64,000 bases of DNA from Streptomyces morookaense (GTDB taxonomy: Bacteria; Actinomycetota; Actinomycetes; Streptomycetales; Streptomycetaceae). Numbering within the stretch: position 1 is the stretch's first letter; each line of letters starts with the position of its first letter. Location of the stretch: the NCBI RefSeq assembly GCF_013030945.1, contig NZ_JABBXF010000010.1:62001-126000 (forward strand), given 5' to 3'. The position numbers were made by a program, and so were the translations under genes. Below, in pieces: positions 44,937-54,006 of this stretch. Under the pieces are notes generated by a model. That model had not been told where the DNA came from. It did no database searches and saw nothing but the letters and a program-made list of their open reading frames with translations.

Positions 44937-47900
44937 TTACGGGGCGCACAACTCCAGTGCCGCATCCCGCACATCCGCATGCCCGTGCCGCCTCAGCCCC
45001 CGCAGCCGCTCGCGCCAGGGCGCGGCCCACCCGGTGCGGCGGCCGCCCGCCGCGGTGAGGGTCACCGCGAACAGGCCGGCCGCACAGCCGCCGTCCGCCG
45101 CCAGGGTGTCGGCCGCCGCGGCGAGGTCCGTACCGCCGACGTTGCGCTCGCGCAGCCGGCCGTCCAGCGCACCGGCCGTCCGGACCGCGAGCGCGGGCCG
45201 GCCCTCGTGCAGCCGGGCCAGCCGCAGCAGCTCCGCCGCCAGCGCTTCCGGCGCGGCATGCAGGTCGGCGGCCTGCACCAGCACCTCCGCCGCCTGGGGG
45301 ACGAAGTCCCCGTGACCGGCGAGGAATTCGGCCACCTCCACCACCGCCGCACGCATCGGCCGGAACCGGCCCCGCGCCGCCACGTCGCCCGCCAGGTGCC
45401 GCACCCGCCTCCGGGCCGGACGGTCCCGGCCGGGCTCCGCATCGGCGACGTCCGGCGCGGCGTCGGCCGCGATGAGCTCCGCCAGCGCGCCCGTCAGCGG
45501 GGTGACGGGCGCACCCTCGGTCACGATCCTGCACAGGGCATGCGCCGCCGCCTGCCAGCTCGACCGGTTGTCCAGATCCGTGACGGCCGCCGCCAGCACC
45601 CCGGCCGCCTTCGGTGCCCAGCGGGCCCACTCGCCGAGTGCCCGGTACCCGGCCTCCGCGACCTCGGGGTCGTCGGTGTCACACAGGGCGCAGACCAGCT
45701 CCGCATACCGGGCCCGGTGGTGCTCCGGCAGGCCGAACGGCCACGTGCGCAGGACGGCCAGGCGCAGTTCGCGCCGCCCGGTCGCGGCGGATTCCAGCAG
45801 GTCCCAGGCCTCCTCGCAGGACAGCAGCCCGGTCGTGAACGCCACGCACGCGGCCTGCACGTCGTGGTGCAGGCCCGGCTGCGCGCAGGCCTCGGCGAGC
45901 AGCGACACCGCTTCCCGCACCGGCAGCACGGTCGCGGCCAGCCGGGCCGCCTCCTTGCGGCTGGTGACCTTCACGCCCTTCTCCGCGAGCAGCAGCCCGC
46001 GCAGCATGCCGGCCAGCTGCGACGGTGCGACGTAGCGGCTCGCGCGGGTGGCCGCGTAGACCGCGACCCGGGCCCGGTCGCTCCCGGCGTGGGCGAGGAG
46101 TGCGGGCAGCTGGTCGCCCGGGCGCCCGGTACGCGCGAGGCCGGCCAACGCGGCTTCCGCCAGGCCGACTTCGGGGGACTCCGCGTGACGCAGGAGGATC
46201 TCCGTGCCGTGCTCGGGCACCCGGGCGGCGAGGTGGAGCGCCGTGACGCGCTGATGCATATGGAGCGAGGCGTCGTCCGCGGCACGCCCCACCATCCTTG
46301 CGGCGGCGGCCCGTTGACGCGGCAGCCAGCACGCCGCACCGTGCACCGGCGGCAGCCAGTGGCTGCCCGCGCGCAGGAACCGCCCGTACGGCGGCGTCCC
46401 CGTCAGCACGGCGTCGAGCAGGTCCGTACGACGCCGGGCCAGGATCCCGGACACGGGGTGCAGCGTGGCCACCGACGGATCCACGGCGAGGACCTCCGTC
46501 AGCCGCTCGTCGCGCGCGGCCGGGTCCTCCAGCCACAGGGCGACGGCCGTGCGCACCGTGTCCTCGCCGCCGTCGTCGATCGCCCGGCGCAGGAGCGCCT
46601 GCAGGCCGGGCAGGTTGCGGGCGCGCCGGCCGAGCGAGCGGGCCAGGGTGAACGTCAGCGTGTAGTCGGCCATGTCCGCGTCCGTCTCCAGCCAGGAGCG
46701 CAGGGCCTCGTAGACCTGGTGCTCCTGGCCGCGGCGCAGGCCGCCGAACCGCACGCGGTCGGCGCCGGCCAGGCGGCCGAGGGTGCGCATCGCCCAGTCG
46801 GTCAGCTCGCGCCCGCCGGTGACCGCGTGCTCGCGCAGCAGGGCCACGGCAAGGTCGTTGAGAGCGCAGCGGCCCTGCCAGGACAGGTCGCGCGCCTCGC
46901 ACGCGTCGGTCGTGATGCGTTCCAGGTGCGGCGCGGCGGCGTCCGTGAACAGCGCCGGGTGGATCCGGGCCAGCGCCTCCAGCGCGGGCGAGCGCACGGG
47001 GTCCTGCTCGTTGCGCAGCCGCGTCAGGCCGGCGAGCAGACCGGTGACGACGGCGGGGTCGCCGGAGCGCCCGGCGTTGCGGAACAGCATCCGGTAGCCG
47101 TGGGCACGGTCGTCGGCCGCGGAGCGGCGGGTCGCGGCCAGCAGCTCCTCGCGGGCCTCGGCGGCCGGCAGATGCGCGACGGCCTCCAGGACCCTGTGCC
47201 ACGACGCCCCGCGTTCGCGCGCCTGCGCGGCCATCCGCCGCGCCTCGGCCTCGCGCCGCGTATGCGGCAGGACGTCGAGGAGGGCGTCCGACAGCACCGC
47301 ACGGCTCATGTCCCGGCCGGCCATGGCCGCGTCGTAGGCCGCCGCACGGCGCGTCGGCGGCACCTCGCGCAGCAGGCGGACGAGCGCGGCGTCGTCCTCG
47401 CTCAACGCGCGTGCGAGCTCGGGGAGTTCGGCCGGAGCGTGCTGCACGAATGCACGCAGCACGGGACGGGGGAGGGTGCGGCGGTCCTCCGGGTGGCGGT
47501 CGGGGGCGAGCAGCAGACGGGCGGTACGGGCGGGGTCGGCCGCCGCGAGACGGCCGAGCCGACGGCGGACGGGCCAGGGCAGCGATCCCGTGCAGAGGTT
47601 CTCCAACAGGCCCAGCACACGGTGCGGTTCGGCCTCGGACGCAGCCGCCACCGCTGCCGCATGCGCGTGCCACCAGCCGTGCCGCCGGGCCTCGGGGAGT
47701 GCGGTGAGCTCTCCTTCCGCCACGTCGAGGATCACGGCCGCGTGCCGCACGGCGAGCCGATTCCAGCCGACGACGGCGTGGAACAGGCCGGGCAGCAGCT
47801 CCGCGACGGTCTCCGTGGAGCAGGCGGGCAGCAGCCGCACCGCCTCGCCGTCGCCCCAGCGCTCCCGCAGGGGGCGCACGAGGGCGTCGGCCAGCGCGGT

Positions 47901-48290
47901 CCGCCGGCCTGCGACGACGGCCCGGAGCAGCGTGCGGCGTACGGCGGCCGGGGCGTCGTCCAGGGCGGCCGTCACGGCGGCGTCCGGGACGAGGCCGTGG
48001 CGGACGGCGGTCGCGGCGTACCCGCGGACGACCGGGTCGGGGTCGGCCGGCCGGGCCGCGAGCCAGTCCGCCTCGCGGCAGGCCCAGGCGGCGTGGGCGG
48101 CCAGGGCGCGCTCGTAATGGCCGCCGCGGCGGTCCAGTTCGTCCAGGACTGCGCGCAGGGCGGCCGGTCCTTCGGCGGCGTTCAGCCCTCTGGCCTCCAC
48201 GGCCGTGTGGCGCATGCGCTGCGGGTAGGGCAGCGCGTCGAGGGTGGCGAGGAGGGCGTCTGTGTACGCCGCGGGGGACTTCAGGGGCAT
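44937..48290 (-). CDS. Large helical-repeat protein of unknown function (1117 residues)
   Basis: An 1117-residue, almost wholly alpha-helical protein starting at the ATG at 48290 (MPLKSPAAYTDALLATLDAL). Leu/Ala/Arg-rich helical pairs recur throughout, for example VRRTLLRAVVAGRRTALADA, DPVVRGYAATAVRHGLVPDA, GLAEAALAGLARTGRPGDQL and DPEVAEAGYRALGEWARWAP, which is the pattern of a HEAT/ARM-type solenoid. There is no signal peptide, membrane segment or catalytic motif that I can see. It is probably a cytoplasmic scaffold or sensor. It stands alone, with repeat elements on both sides. A frame in another phase (45679-48564) is the usual shadow. Confidence 0.82.
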   Translation of the reverse strand: MPLKSPAAYTDALLATLDALPYPQRMRHTAVEARGLNAAEGPAALRAVLDELDRRGGHYERALAAHAAWACREADWLAARPADPDPVVRGYAATAVRHGLVPDAAVTAALDDAPAAVRRTLLRAVVAGRRTALADALVRPLRERWGDGEAVRLLPACSTETVAELLPGLFHAVVGWNRLAVRHAAVILDVAEGELTALPEARRHGWWHAHAAAVAAASEAEPHRVLGLLENLCTGSLPWPVRRRLGRLAAADPARTARLLLAPDRHPEDRRTLPRPVLRAFVQHAPAELPELARALSEDDAALVRLLREVPPTRRAAAYDAAMAGRDMSRAVLSDALLDVLPHTRREAEARRMAAQARERGASWHRVLEAVAHLPAAEAREELLAATRRSAADDRAHGYRMLFRNAGRSGDPAVVTGLLAGLTRLRNEQDPVRSPALEALARIHPALFTDAAAPHLERITTDACEARDLSWQGRCALNDLAVALLREHAVTGGRELTDWAMRTLGRLAGADRVRFGGLRRGQEHQVYEALRSWLETDADMADYTLTFTLARSLGRRARNLPGLQALLRRAIDDGGEDTVRTAVALWLEDPAARDERLTEVLAVDPSVATLHPVSGILARRRTDLLDAVLTGTPPYGRFLRAGSHWLPPVHGAACWLPRQRAAAARMVGRAADDASLHMHQRVTALHLAARVPEHGTEILLRHAESPEVGLAEAALAGLARTGRPGDQLPALLAHAGSDRARVAVYAATRASRYVAPSQLAGMLRGLLLAEKGVKVTSRKEAARLAATVLPVREAVSLLAEACAQPGLHHDVQAACVAFTTGLLSCEEAWDLLESAATGRRELRLAVLRTWPFGLPEHHRARYAELVCALCDTDDPEVAEAGYRALGEWARWAPKAAGVLAAAVTDLDNRSSWQAAAHALCRIVTEGAPVTPLTGALAELIAADAAPDVADAEPGRDRPARRRVRHLAGDVAARGRFRPMRAAVVEVAEFLAGHGDFVPQAAEVLVQAADLHAAPEALAAELLRLARLHEGRPALAVRTAGALDGRLRERNVGGTDLAAAADTLAADGGCAAGLFAVTLTAAGGRRTGWAAPWRERLRGLRRHGHADVRDAALELCAP

Positions 48291-48347
48291 GGGGAGGATT
48301 GTGGCCGCGACGGTGGCGTTCGGCCCAATGCATTTTCGGCTGCCAGG

Positions 48348-48597
48348 GCGCCCCGTAAGGGGCGCGGGGCTGTTGACATATGCGGCTCCGCCGCGTGGGC
48401 GCGAGCAACCACGACGCGCCCGCAGTCGACGTCCCCGGGGCTCCGCCCCGAACCCCAGGGGCGGTGTGTCGACTGCGGCCCGGTGGGGGCTGGTCGCGCA
48501 GTTCCCCGCGCCCCTGACGGGGCGCCTCTGCTCGCGCCCACGCGGCGGAGCCGCATATCGACACAGCCCCGCGCCCCTTACGGGGCCCTACGGGCCC
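48348..48597. repeat. Dispersed repeat, copy 7: 250-bp long inverted repeat
   Basis: The most complete copy. Its outer arms (about 48348-48407 and 48532-48597) are inverted and nearly identical over roughly 60 bases, including GCGCCCCGTAAGGGGCGCGG and ATGCGGCTCCGCCGCGTGGG. Between them sit a GTCGAC-bounded hairpin with CCCCGGGGCTCCGCCCCG and one forward family core at 48495-48514. It occupies the whole gap between the start of the helical-repeat gene and the stop of the iminopeptidase gene. Confidence 0.85.
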
Positions 48598-49563
48598 CTA
48601 AGGGCCGGCGAAGCCGTCCAGCGCCGCCAGCACATGGCCCCGCATCGTGGCGCTGCCCAAGTGCCCCGCGTCCTCGACGACCGTCAACTCCGCGTCCGGC
48701 CAGGCGCGGGCGAGTTCCCACGCCGTCACCAGCGGACCGCCGAGGTCGAGGCGGCCGTGGATCAGTACCCCCGGGATGCCGGCAAGGCGACCCGCGTCGC
48801 GGAGCAGCGCGCCCTCCTCCAGCCAGACGCCGTGCGAGAAGTAGTGCGCGCAGATGCGGACGAGGGCCTGGCGGGCCGCGGACGGCCGGCCGCCGTAGAA
48901 ACCGCGGACGCCGGCCGGCTCCCGGGAGAGCACCGTGTCCTCCCAGGCGCACCAGTCGGCGGCGGCCCGCTCCCGCACCGCCGGGTCCGGGTCCTCCATG
49001 AGGCGGGAGTACGCGCCGAGGATGCCGGGCACACCGCCGTCCACCGTGCCGGACCCCGCCCGGAACCGTTCCCACTCCTCCGGGAAGTACCGGCCGACGC
49101 CGCCGTAGAGCCACTCCGTCTCCGAGCGCCGCGTCGTCGTCACATCCGGGATGACGATCCCGGTGACCCGGTCCGGGTGCCGCTCCGCGTAGGCCAGGAT
49201 CAGCGTCGATCCCCACGAACCCCCGTACAGCAGCCAGGAGTCGATGCCGAGGTGCTCGCGCAGCCGCTCCATGTCGGCGATCAGGTGATGCGTGGTGTTG
49301 TGGAGCAGGGACGCCTTCGCGGGATCGCTCGCATGCGGGGTGCTGCGGCCGCAGCCGCGCTGGTCGAAGAGGACGACACGGTAGCGGGCGGGGTCGAAGT
49401 ACTGCCGGGTCCGTGGCGTGCACCCGGAACCGGGGCCGCCGTGGACGGCGAGGGCGGGGGTGCCGCCCGGGTTGCCGCAGACCTCCCAGTACACGAGGTT
49501 GCCGTCGCCGACGTCGAGCATGCCCGAGTCGTACGGCTCGATCGGCGGGTACAGCCCGGCCAT
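48598..49563 (-). CDS. pip: Proline iminopeptidase (S33)
   Basis: A 321-residue proline iminopeptidase releasing N-terminal proline. The ATG at 49563 (MAGLYPPIEPYDSGMLDVGD) is the family start. Signatures: YWEVCGNPGGTPALAVHGGP with GSGC, VLFDQRGCGRSTPHASDP, the nucleophile GGSWGSTLILAYAERHPDR and the late DAGHLGS. All catalytic residues are present. It is divergent from the PPOX-type gene. This is the second S33 enzyme of the window and the more canonical one. Confidence 0.94.
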   Translation of the reverse strand: MAGLYPPIEPYDSGMLDVGDGNLVYWEVCGNPGGTPALAVHGGPGSGCTPRTRQYFDPARYRVVLFDQRGCGRSTPHASDPAKASLLHNTTHHLIADMERLREHLGIDSWLLYGGSWGSTLILAYAERHPDRVTGIVIPDVTTTRRSETEWLYGGVGRYFPEEWERFRAGSGTVDGGVPGILGAYSRLMEDPDPAVRERAAADWCAWEDTVLSREPAGVRGFYGGRPSAARQALVRICAHYFSHGVWLEEGALLRDAGRLAGIPGVLIHGRLDLGGPLVTAWELARAWPDAELTVVEDAGHLGSATMRGHVLAALDGFAGP

Positions 49564-49620
49564 GCCGTCACACCTCCGCCCTCCGTGAGGATTCCGCTCG
49601 GTGAGGATACGGTCGGCATC

Positions 49621-50040
49621 ATGCGACTGGAACCGGCACAGGCCCGGAAGCTCTTCAAACAGGCACGGGTGGCCCGGCTGGCCACGTCGGACCCGACGGG
49701 CAGGCCGCACATCGTCCCCATCACCTTCGCGCTCGGGCAGGACGTGCTGTACTTCGCGGTCGACGACAAGCCGAAGAGTTCACAGCCCCTGCGCCGCCTG
49801 CGCAACATCCGGCAGAACCCCCAAGTCAGCGTCCTGGTCGACCACTACGCCGACGACTGGACCGCGCTGTGGTGGGCGCGGGCCGACGGGCACGCCGAGA
49901 TCTGGACCGACCGCGACCAGTGCGGCGGCCCGGTCGGTCTCCTGCAGCGGAAGTACCCGCAGTACGCGGCACATCCGCCGGAGGGCCAGGTGGTGGCCGT
50001 CGAGGTCACGCGCTGGACCGGCTGGACGGGAGCGGAGTGA
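49621..50040 (+). CDS. PPOX-class FMN/F420-type protein (TIGR03668-like)
   Basis: A 139-residue split-barrel protein of the pyridoxamine-phosphate-oxidase fold. The ATG at 49621 (MRLEPAQARKLFKQARVARL) is supported by family shape: LATSDPTGRPHIVPITFALG, DVLYFAVDDKPKSSQPLRRL, VSVLVDHYADDWTALWWARA. Actinobacterial members of this group bind coenzyme F420 or FMN and reduce small molecules. It is divergent from pip. The activity is not predictable beyond the fold. Confidence 0.88.
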   Translation: MRLEPAQARKLFKQARVARLATSDPTGRPHIVPITFALGQDVLYFAVDDKPKSSQPLRRLRNIRQNPQVSVLVDHYADDWTALWWARADGHAEIWTDRDQCGGPVGLLQRKYPQYAAHPPEGQVVAVEVTRWTGWTGAE

Positions 50041-50096
50041 GGCTCGGATCCGTAACGCCCGGGGGCACGACAACGACATCAGGGGGAAGCACCGTC

Positions 50097-50675
50097 ATGC
50101 GCACTCTGCGGAGCAAGCCGGGGGTACTCGCGGTCCTGGCGGTCGCGGCCGTCACGTCCGGGTCGGCACCCACCGCCGCGAACGCCACCCCGCAGGCAGC
50201 GGGCAGCAGTTACACCTACCTGGAGTTCAAGAAGGGATCCGACCCGCTGAACTCGCGCCTGCGCTTCGTCCAGGTCCAGCGGACCAGCGGGGACCGCACC
50301 CGCACCACCGTCCTCGACAGCTGGCGCGCGGGATCCGGCAACGGCAGCAAGGACACCTGCGCGACGAACCGGGGCTGGCTGCCCGACGGCACCTACACCA
50401 TCGGCACCTACTACCCGCACCACGACGGCGGCCCGCACGGCGTCAACGGCATCGCATGGGACATCGGCAACCACAAGTGCCACACCGGCAAGTGGCGCAC
50501 CGAACTGTTCATCCACAGCAGGATGCTCCCCGGCGGCGCCCAGGGCAGCGGCCCGTACCGGTGGACGGGCACCTACACGTCCAACGGCTGCATCAAGCTC
50601 AGCCCGCACGACATCCGCGAGCTGCAGAGCCGGTGGAACAACTACCCGCACCCGGGCAAGCTGTACGTCGACTGA
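50097..50675 (+). CDS. Secreted L,D-transpeptidase-like protein (YkuD fold)
   Basis: A 192-residue exported protein behind an AGGGGGAAG site; ATG at 50097. The signal peptide is MRTLRSKPGVLAVLAVAAVT with an AANA cleavage region near residue 30. The catalytic segment reads TSNGCIKLSPHDI with Cys165, preceded by FIHSRMLPGG, the His of the YkuD site. The substitution of SHGC by SNGC is a common variant. L,D-transpeptidases form 3-3 cross-links in peptidoglycan; small secreted versions are common in Streptomyces. It is convergent with the lasso exporter gene with 12 bases between. Confidence 0.8.
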   Translation: MRTLRSKPGVLAVLAVAAVTSGSAPTAANATPQAAGSSYTYLEFKKGSDPLNSRLRFVQVQRTSGDRTRTTVLDSWRAGSGNGSKDTCATNRGWLPDGTYTIGTYYPHHDGGPHGVNGIAWDIGNHKCHTGKWRTELFIHSRMLPGGAQGSGPYRWTGTYTSNGCIKLSPHDIRELQSRWNNYPHPGKLYVD

Positions 50676-50687
50676 GCCGCCGACCGG

Positions 50688-52628
50688 TCACGGGGCGAAC
50701 TGGTCCGCCTGCAGGTTGTAGTACGAGGCGTACAGGGAACCGGGACGGGCCAGGAGGGCGGCGTGCGTGCCCTGTTCCGCCAGGCGGCCGTGATGGAGCA
50801 CGTAGATGGTGTCGGCGTGGCGGCACGACGCCATGCGGTGACTGATCAGGATGACGGTGCAGCCGTCCGCCGCGAGTTCGCGGATACGGGCGAAGGCGGC
50901 GATCTCGGAGCGGGCGTCGAGTGCGGCGGTCGGCTCGTCGGCGATGATGACGGAGCCTTCCCGGAACTTCGCCCGGGCCAGGGCGAAGTGCTGCCACTGG
51001 CCCCCGGAGAGATTGACGCCCTCGCTGTAGTTGCGGTCCAGCAAGGTGTCGAGTCCCTTGGGGAGTTCGGCGATCACCGCGTCGGCCTCCGCATAGGCGG
51101 CGGCCCGGTCGATCCGGCCGGGGTCCGGTCCGACGTCCGGCCTGCCGACGAGGATGTTGGTGCGCGCGGTGAACGGCCAGCGCATGAAGTCCTGGGCGAT
51201 CAGGGTGACATGCGCGAAGAGGCTGCTGCGGTCCAGATCCGTGATGTCGGTGCCGTCCCACGTGATCCGCCCCTTGTCCGGCATGTACAGCCCGGCGAGC
51301 AGCTTGCTGAGCGTGGTCTTGCCGGATCCGTTCTCGCCGACGAGGGCGATGATCTGGCCCCGGCGGACGGTCAGGGACACGTCGTCGACCGCGGGCGCGG
51401 ACCGGTCCGGGTAGGTGAACGTCACGTTCTCCAGGCGGATTTCGTCCGGGGGTTTGCCGACGTCGCTTCCGTCGCGGGGGATGGCCCGTTCGACGGCACG
51501 GACGACGGCCCGTTCGAGGTCGGTGTAGAAGAGGGATTCCTCGTAGAGCTGGTTGACCTGGCCGACGAACGAGCCGAGTTGAAGGGTGCTGGTCCGGATC
51601 GCGATGACCGCGGTCCCGGCGACCGCCAGCGGAATCATGCCCGTCGTGAGGAGCACGCCCAGCACGACGAAGGTGGCGGCGGTCGCGATGCCGGACCCGG
51701 CGCCGGCGGCCAGGCCGGTGGCGGCCTCGGCGCGGGCCAGGCGGGCCTGCTCGTCCTCGCCCTCCTGCGACATCGCCTCGAAGTGGCGGAGCAGATAGGG
51801 CCCCACGGCGTGCACCCGTATCTCGGTGGCGGTGTGCTGCTCGATGAGCAGGCCGGCGAGCTGGTGGCGTTTGCGGAGGTGCTCCAGCCAGGCCTGGATG
51901 CTGCGGTACCTGCGCCGGGCCGAGCGGACGGCACCGCAGCCCTTGGGGAGGGCGATCAGTACGAGCATCGGCAGCAGGACGGGGTGGAGCACGGCCAGGA
52001 CGCCCGCGGCCGAGGCCAGGGAGATCAGTGCGTTGACGACGGCGACGTTGAGGTGGACCATCCGCCGCGCGGCATCGGTGCCGTACTGCGCGGAGTCCAG
52101 CAGCCGCCGGAACTCCGGGTCCTCGATGGCCGCCAGCTCCGCCCCGATCACCGGCCGGAGCAGCTGCACCGCGGCCGCCCGCTCGACCTTCGGTTCCAGC
52201 CGTCCGGTGGCGGCCTTGGAGATCTCGCGCAGCACCGCGACCAGGGCGCTGGCGGCGGCGACCCACGCCAGGGACGGAAGCGCGGCCTCGACCCGCTGTG
52301 CCGTGGGCGCGGCGGCGAACAGCCGGACCAGCACGCGGTTGGTGGCGAGCAGTCCGAAGGCGGCGCCGAGCCCCTGGCCGGCCTCCGCCGCGGCGACCGT
52401 GCACAGGGCCGTACGGTCCACCGACCAGGCCAGGCCGGCGGTCCGGGCGACGAGGTGCGGAATTCTGCGGGCCATGGCCAGGAACGACATCTGCAGGCCG
52501 GCCTGTTCGTGCCGCGCGAATCCGCGGTCCAGCACCCGGCGGCCGCCGAAGAGTTCGTCGTCCGCCGTGCGCGGCGCCGCCGGAGGCGCCGTCGCCTTCC
52601 GCCGTATCCGGCCGAGCAGCCCGCTCAT
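50688..52628 (-). CDS. ABC exporter of the lasso peptide operon (type D)
   Basis: A 646-residue ABC transporter with fused membrane and ATPase domains, starting at the ATG at 52628 (MSGLLGRIRRKATAPPAAPR). Membrane helices cover about residues 50-360 (VVNALISLASAAGVLAVLHP, AGSGIATAATFVVLGVLLTT). The nucleotide-binding domain has Walker A GENGSGKTT at 431-439, the signature LSGGQWQHFALARAKF and Walker B SVIIADEPTAALD. It is the last gene of the lasso operon, 76 bases after the regulator, and would export the mature peptide and give immunity. Half-transporter, so a homodimer is expected. Confidence 0.93.
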   Translation of the reverse strand: MSGLLGRIRRKATAPPAAPRTADDELFGGRRVLDRGFARHEQAGLQMSFLAMARRIPHLVARTAGLAWSVDRTALCTVAAAEAGQGLGAAFGLLATNRVLVRLFAAAPTAQRVEAALPSLAWVAAASALVAVLREISKAATGRLEPKVERAAAVQLLRPVIGAELAAIEDPEFRRLLDSAQYGTDAARRMVHLNVAVVNALISLASAAGVLAVLHPVLLPMLVLIALPKGCGAVRSARRRYRSIQAWLEHLRKRHQLAGLLIEQHTATEIRVHAVGPYLLRHFEAMSQEGEDEQARLARAEAATGLAAGAGSGIATAATFVVLGVLLTTGMIPLAVAGTAVIAIRTSTLQLGSFVGQVNQLYEESLFYTDLERAVVRAVERAIPRDGSDVGKPPDEIRLENVTFTYPDRSAPAVDDVSLTVRRGQIIALVGENGSGKTTLSKLLAGLYMPDKGRITWDGTDITDLDRSSLFAHVTLIAQDFMRWPFTARTNILVGRPDVGPDPGRIDRAAAYAEADAVIAELPKGLDTLLDRNYSEGVNLSGGQWQHFALARAKFREGSVIIADEPTAALDARSEIAAFARIRELAADGCTVILISHRMASCRHADTIYVLHHGRLAEQGTHAALLARPGSLYASYYNLQADQFAP

Positions 52629-52704
52629 GCCGTACCCCCCGTTCCGGTGTCCGTCCGTGCAGGTGCGATGGTGTGTGCCGAGTGCCGGGGCGCCCCGGAA
52701 CCAC

Positions 52705-53454
52705 TCAGGTGCAGGATCCGTGCGGCGGCTCCCCGGCCGTCGGCGGGCGGGCCGGCTCGACCGCCTGTGCGGGGCCGGTGCAGGCGCCCGAGCCCGCCAG
52801 CCGGAAGCCCAGCGCCATACGGGAGTTGGTGCCGAAGCGCCGCTGGAGCCGGGCGACGACGGTGCGCACCGTCCGTGCGCTCACCCCGGTGCGGGTCGCG
52901 GCCTGCTCGTCGGTGGCTCCCGCCAGCAGCAGGGTGGTGATCCCCAACTCCCTCAAGGAGAGCCCGGCCGCCCCCGTCCTCCCCGTCTCCTGGGGCAGCG
53001 AGCAGGCCCACAGGGCCTCGAACAGCGTGCGGTGCGCCGTCGCCAGCGCCCCTTTGCACAACAGGGCCGCGCCGCGGGCGCCGGACCGGTCCATCGGCAC
53101 CACCGAGTACCGCCCGTCGAAGACGAACATCGGGAGCGCCGGTACGGCGGGGAGACCGCAATGGACCCGTATCTCGGGCCCGTGCCGGGCGACTTCGTCG
53201 AGCCACCGCACCGCCGGCCGGCACCGCGCCGTGCTCCCCTCGACGAGCACCCGGCTGTGTTTGCGCGCGGCCAGAAGGCGGCCCCAGGCCGCCGGCGAGC
53301 TCCGGAGGGCCGAGGGCAGCACGCTCGACACGTGCTCCGCCCCGGCCAGCAGTTCGGCGAGACGGCACTCGAGAGCCTCTGGGCCGAGGAGGATTTCGAG
53401 GAAGTCGGGCAGATGATCGAGGAGGTTTCCGACAGATTCTTCCGACACCGCCAC
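52705..53454 (-). CDS. LuxR-type HTH regulator inside the lasso operon
   Basis: A 249-residue protein between the leader peptidase and exporter genes. The C-terminal region has a LuxR/TrmB-like helix-turn-helix: LSLRELGITTLLLAGATDEQ followed by AATRTGVSARTVRTVVARLQ and RRFGTNSRMALGF. The N-terminal 170 residues (LLDHLPDFLEILLGPEALEC, RVLVEGSTARCRPAVRWLDE) match TrmB/phospholipase-D-like regulators of LuxR type seen near lanthipeptide clusters. There is no receiver domain. GTG at 53454 or 53448. Being in the operon, it is a plausible pathway-specific regulator. Confidence 0.82.
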   Translation of the reverse strand: MAVSEESVGNLLDHLPDFLEILLGPEALECRLAELLAGAEHVSSVLPSALRSSPAAWGRLLAARKHSRVLVEGSTARCRPAVRWLDEVARHGPEIRVHCGLPAVPALPMFVFDGRYSVVPMDRSGARGAALLCKGALATAHRTLFEALWACSLPQETGRTGAAGLSLRELGITTLLLAGATDEQAATRTGVSARTVRTVVARLQRRFGTNSRMALGFRLAGSGACTGPAQAVEPARPPTAGEPPHGSCT

Positions 53455-53520
53455 AAGTCAAGTCCTTGCCGAATCGCAGCTGTTCTCCGTGCGTGATGTT
53501 CTACCTACAGCACTCGGAAC

Positions 53521-54006
53521 CTATTCGGCGGACAGCCGAGACCGGGCCAGATCTACGTCACCGGCAGACACTTCCGGTGCTGCCGGTTTCACCGGGGGCA
53601 CCGTGAACAATGCACGGAAATAGCCTGCGGGCACCGATTCGTCCACGAGGCGGCCCTGTGCCTCCACCCAGGCGTGCGCACCGGGCGGCGGCAGCGCCCG
53701 CACCCCCACGCACCAGCTCGGCCAGGTGCCGCGCACCCTGCACACCAGGACCGTCGCCAGGGAGCGCGGCAGGCACCCCTTGGGGCCGCTGCACCGCAGG
53801 CTGGCCGCGAGGACGGCGTTGCGCGCGGCGCTCGCCTGCGCGTACGTGGCGGGACGGGCACCGTGCCGCAATGCGCCCAGGACAGACCGGAGACGGTACG
53901 GCGGTAACAGGGCCAGCAACCGGGCGGCCACCACCGCGACGCGCGCGAGCATCCTGGCCCGCCAGGGGACCGGGTCGGGGCGGAGCAGCGCCGCGGGCGA
54001 ACTCAC
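53521..54006 (-). CDS. Lasso peptide leader peptidase (B2, transglutaminase-like)
   Basis: A 161-residue cysteine protease that removes the leader during lasso formation. The ATG at 54006 overlaps the B1 stop by four bases (ATGA). The catalytic Cys78 lies in GPKGCLPRSLATVLVCRVRG, the His111 in PPPGAHAWVEAQGRLVDE, followed by Asp122. This is the standard B2/transglutaminase-like family of lasso clusters. It must work with the RRE protein encoded directly upstream. The protein is slightly longer than the usual 140-150 residues because of the C-terminal tail (VPPVKPAAPEVSAGDVDLAR). Confidence 0.95.
   Translation of the reverse strand: MSSPAALLRPDPVPWRARMLARVAVVAARLLALLPPYRLRSVLGALRHGARPATYAQASAARNAVLAASLRCSGPKGCLPRSLATVLVCRVRGTWPSWCVGVRALPPPGAHAWVEAQGRLVDESVPAGYFRALFTVPPVKPAAPEVSAGDVDLARSRLSAE

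Noticed and set aside
43971..49001. 1676-codon plus-strand open frame
   Set aside because: Runs over the SDR gene in another frame and antisense to the helical-repeat and pip genes; an artefact of high GC.
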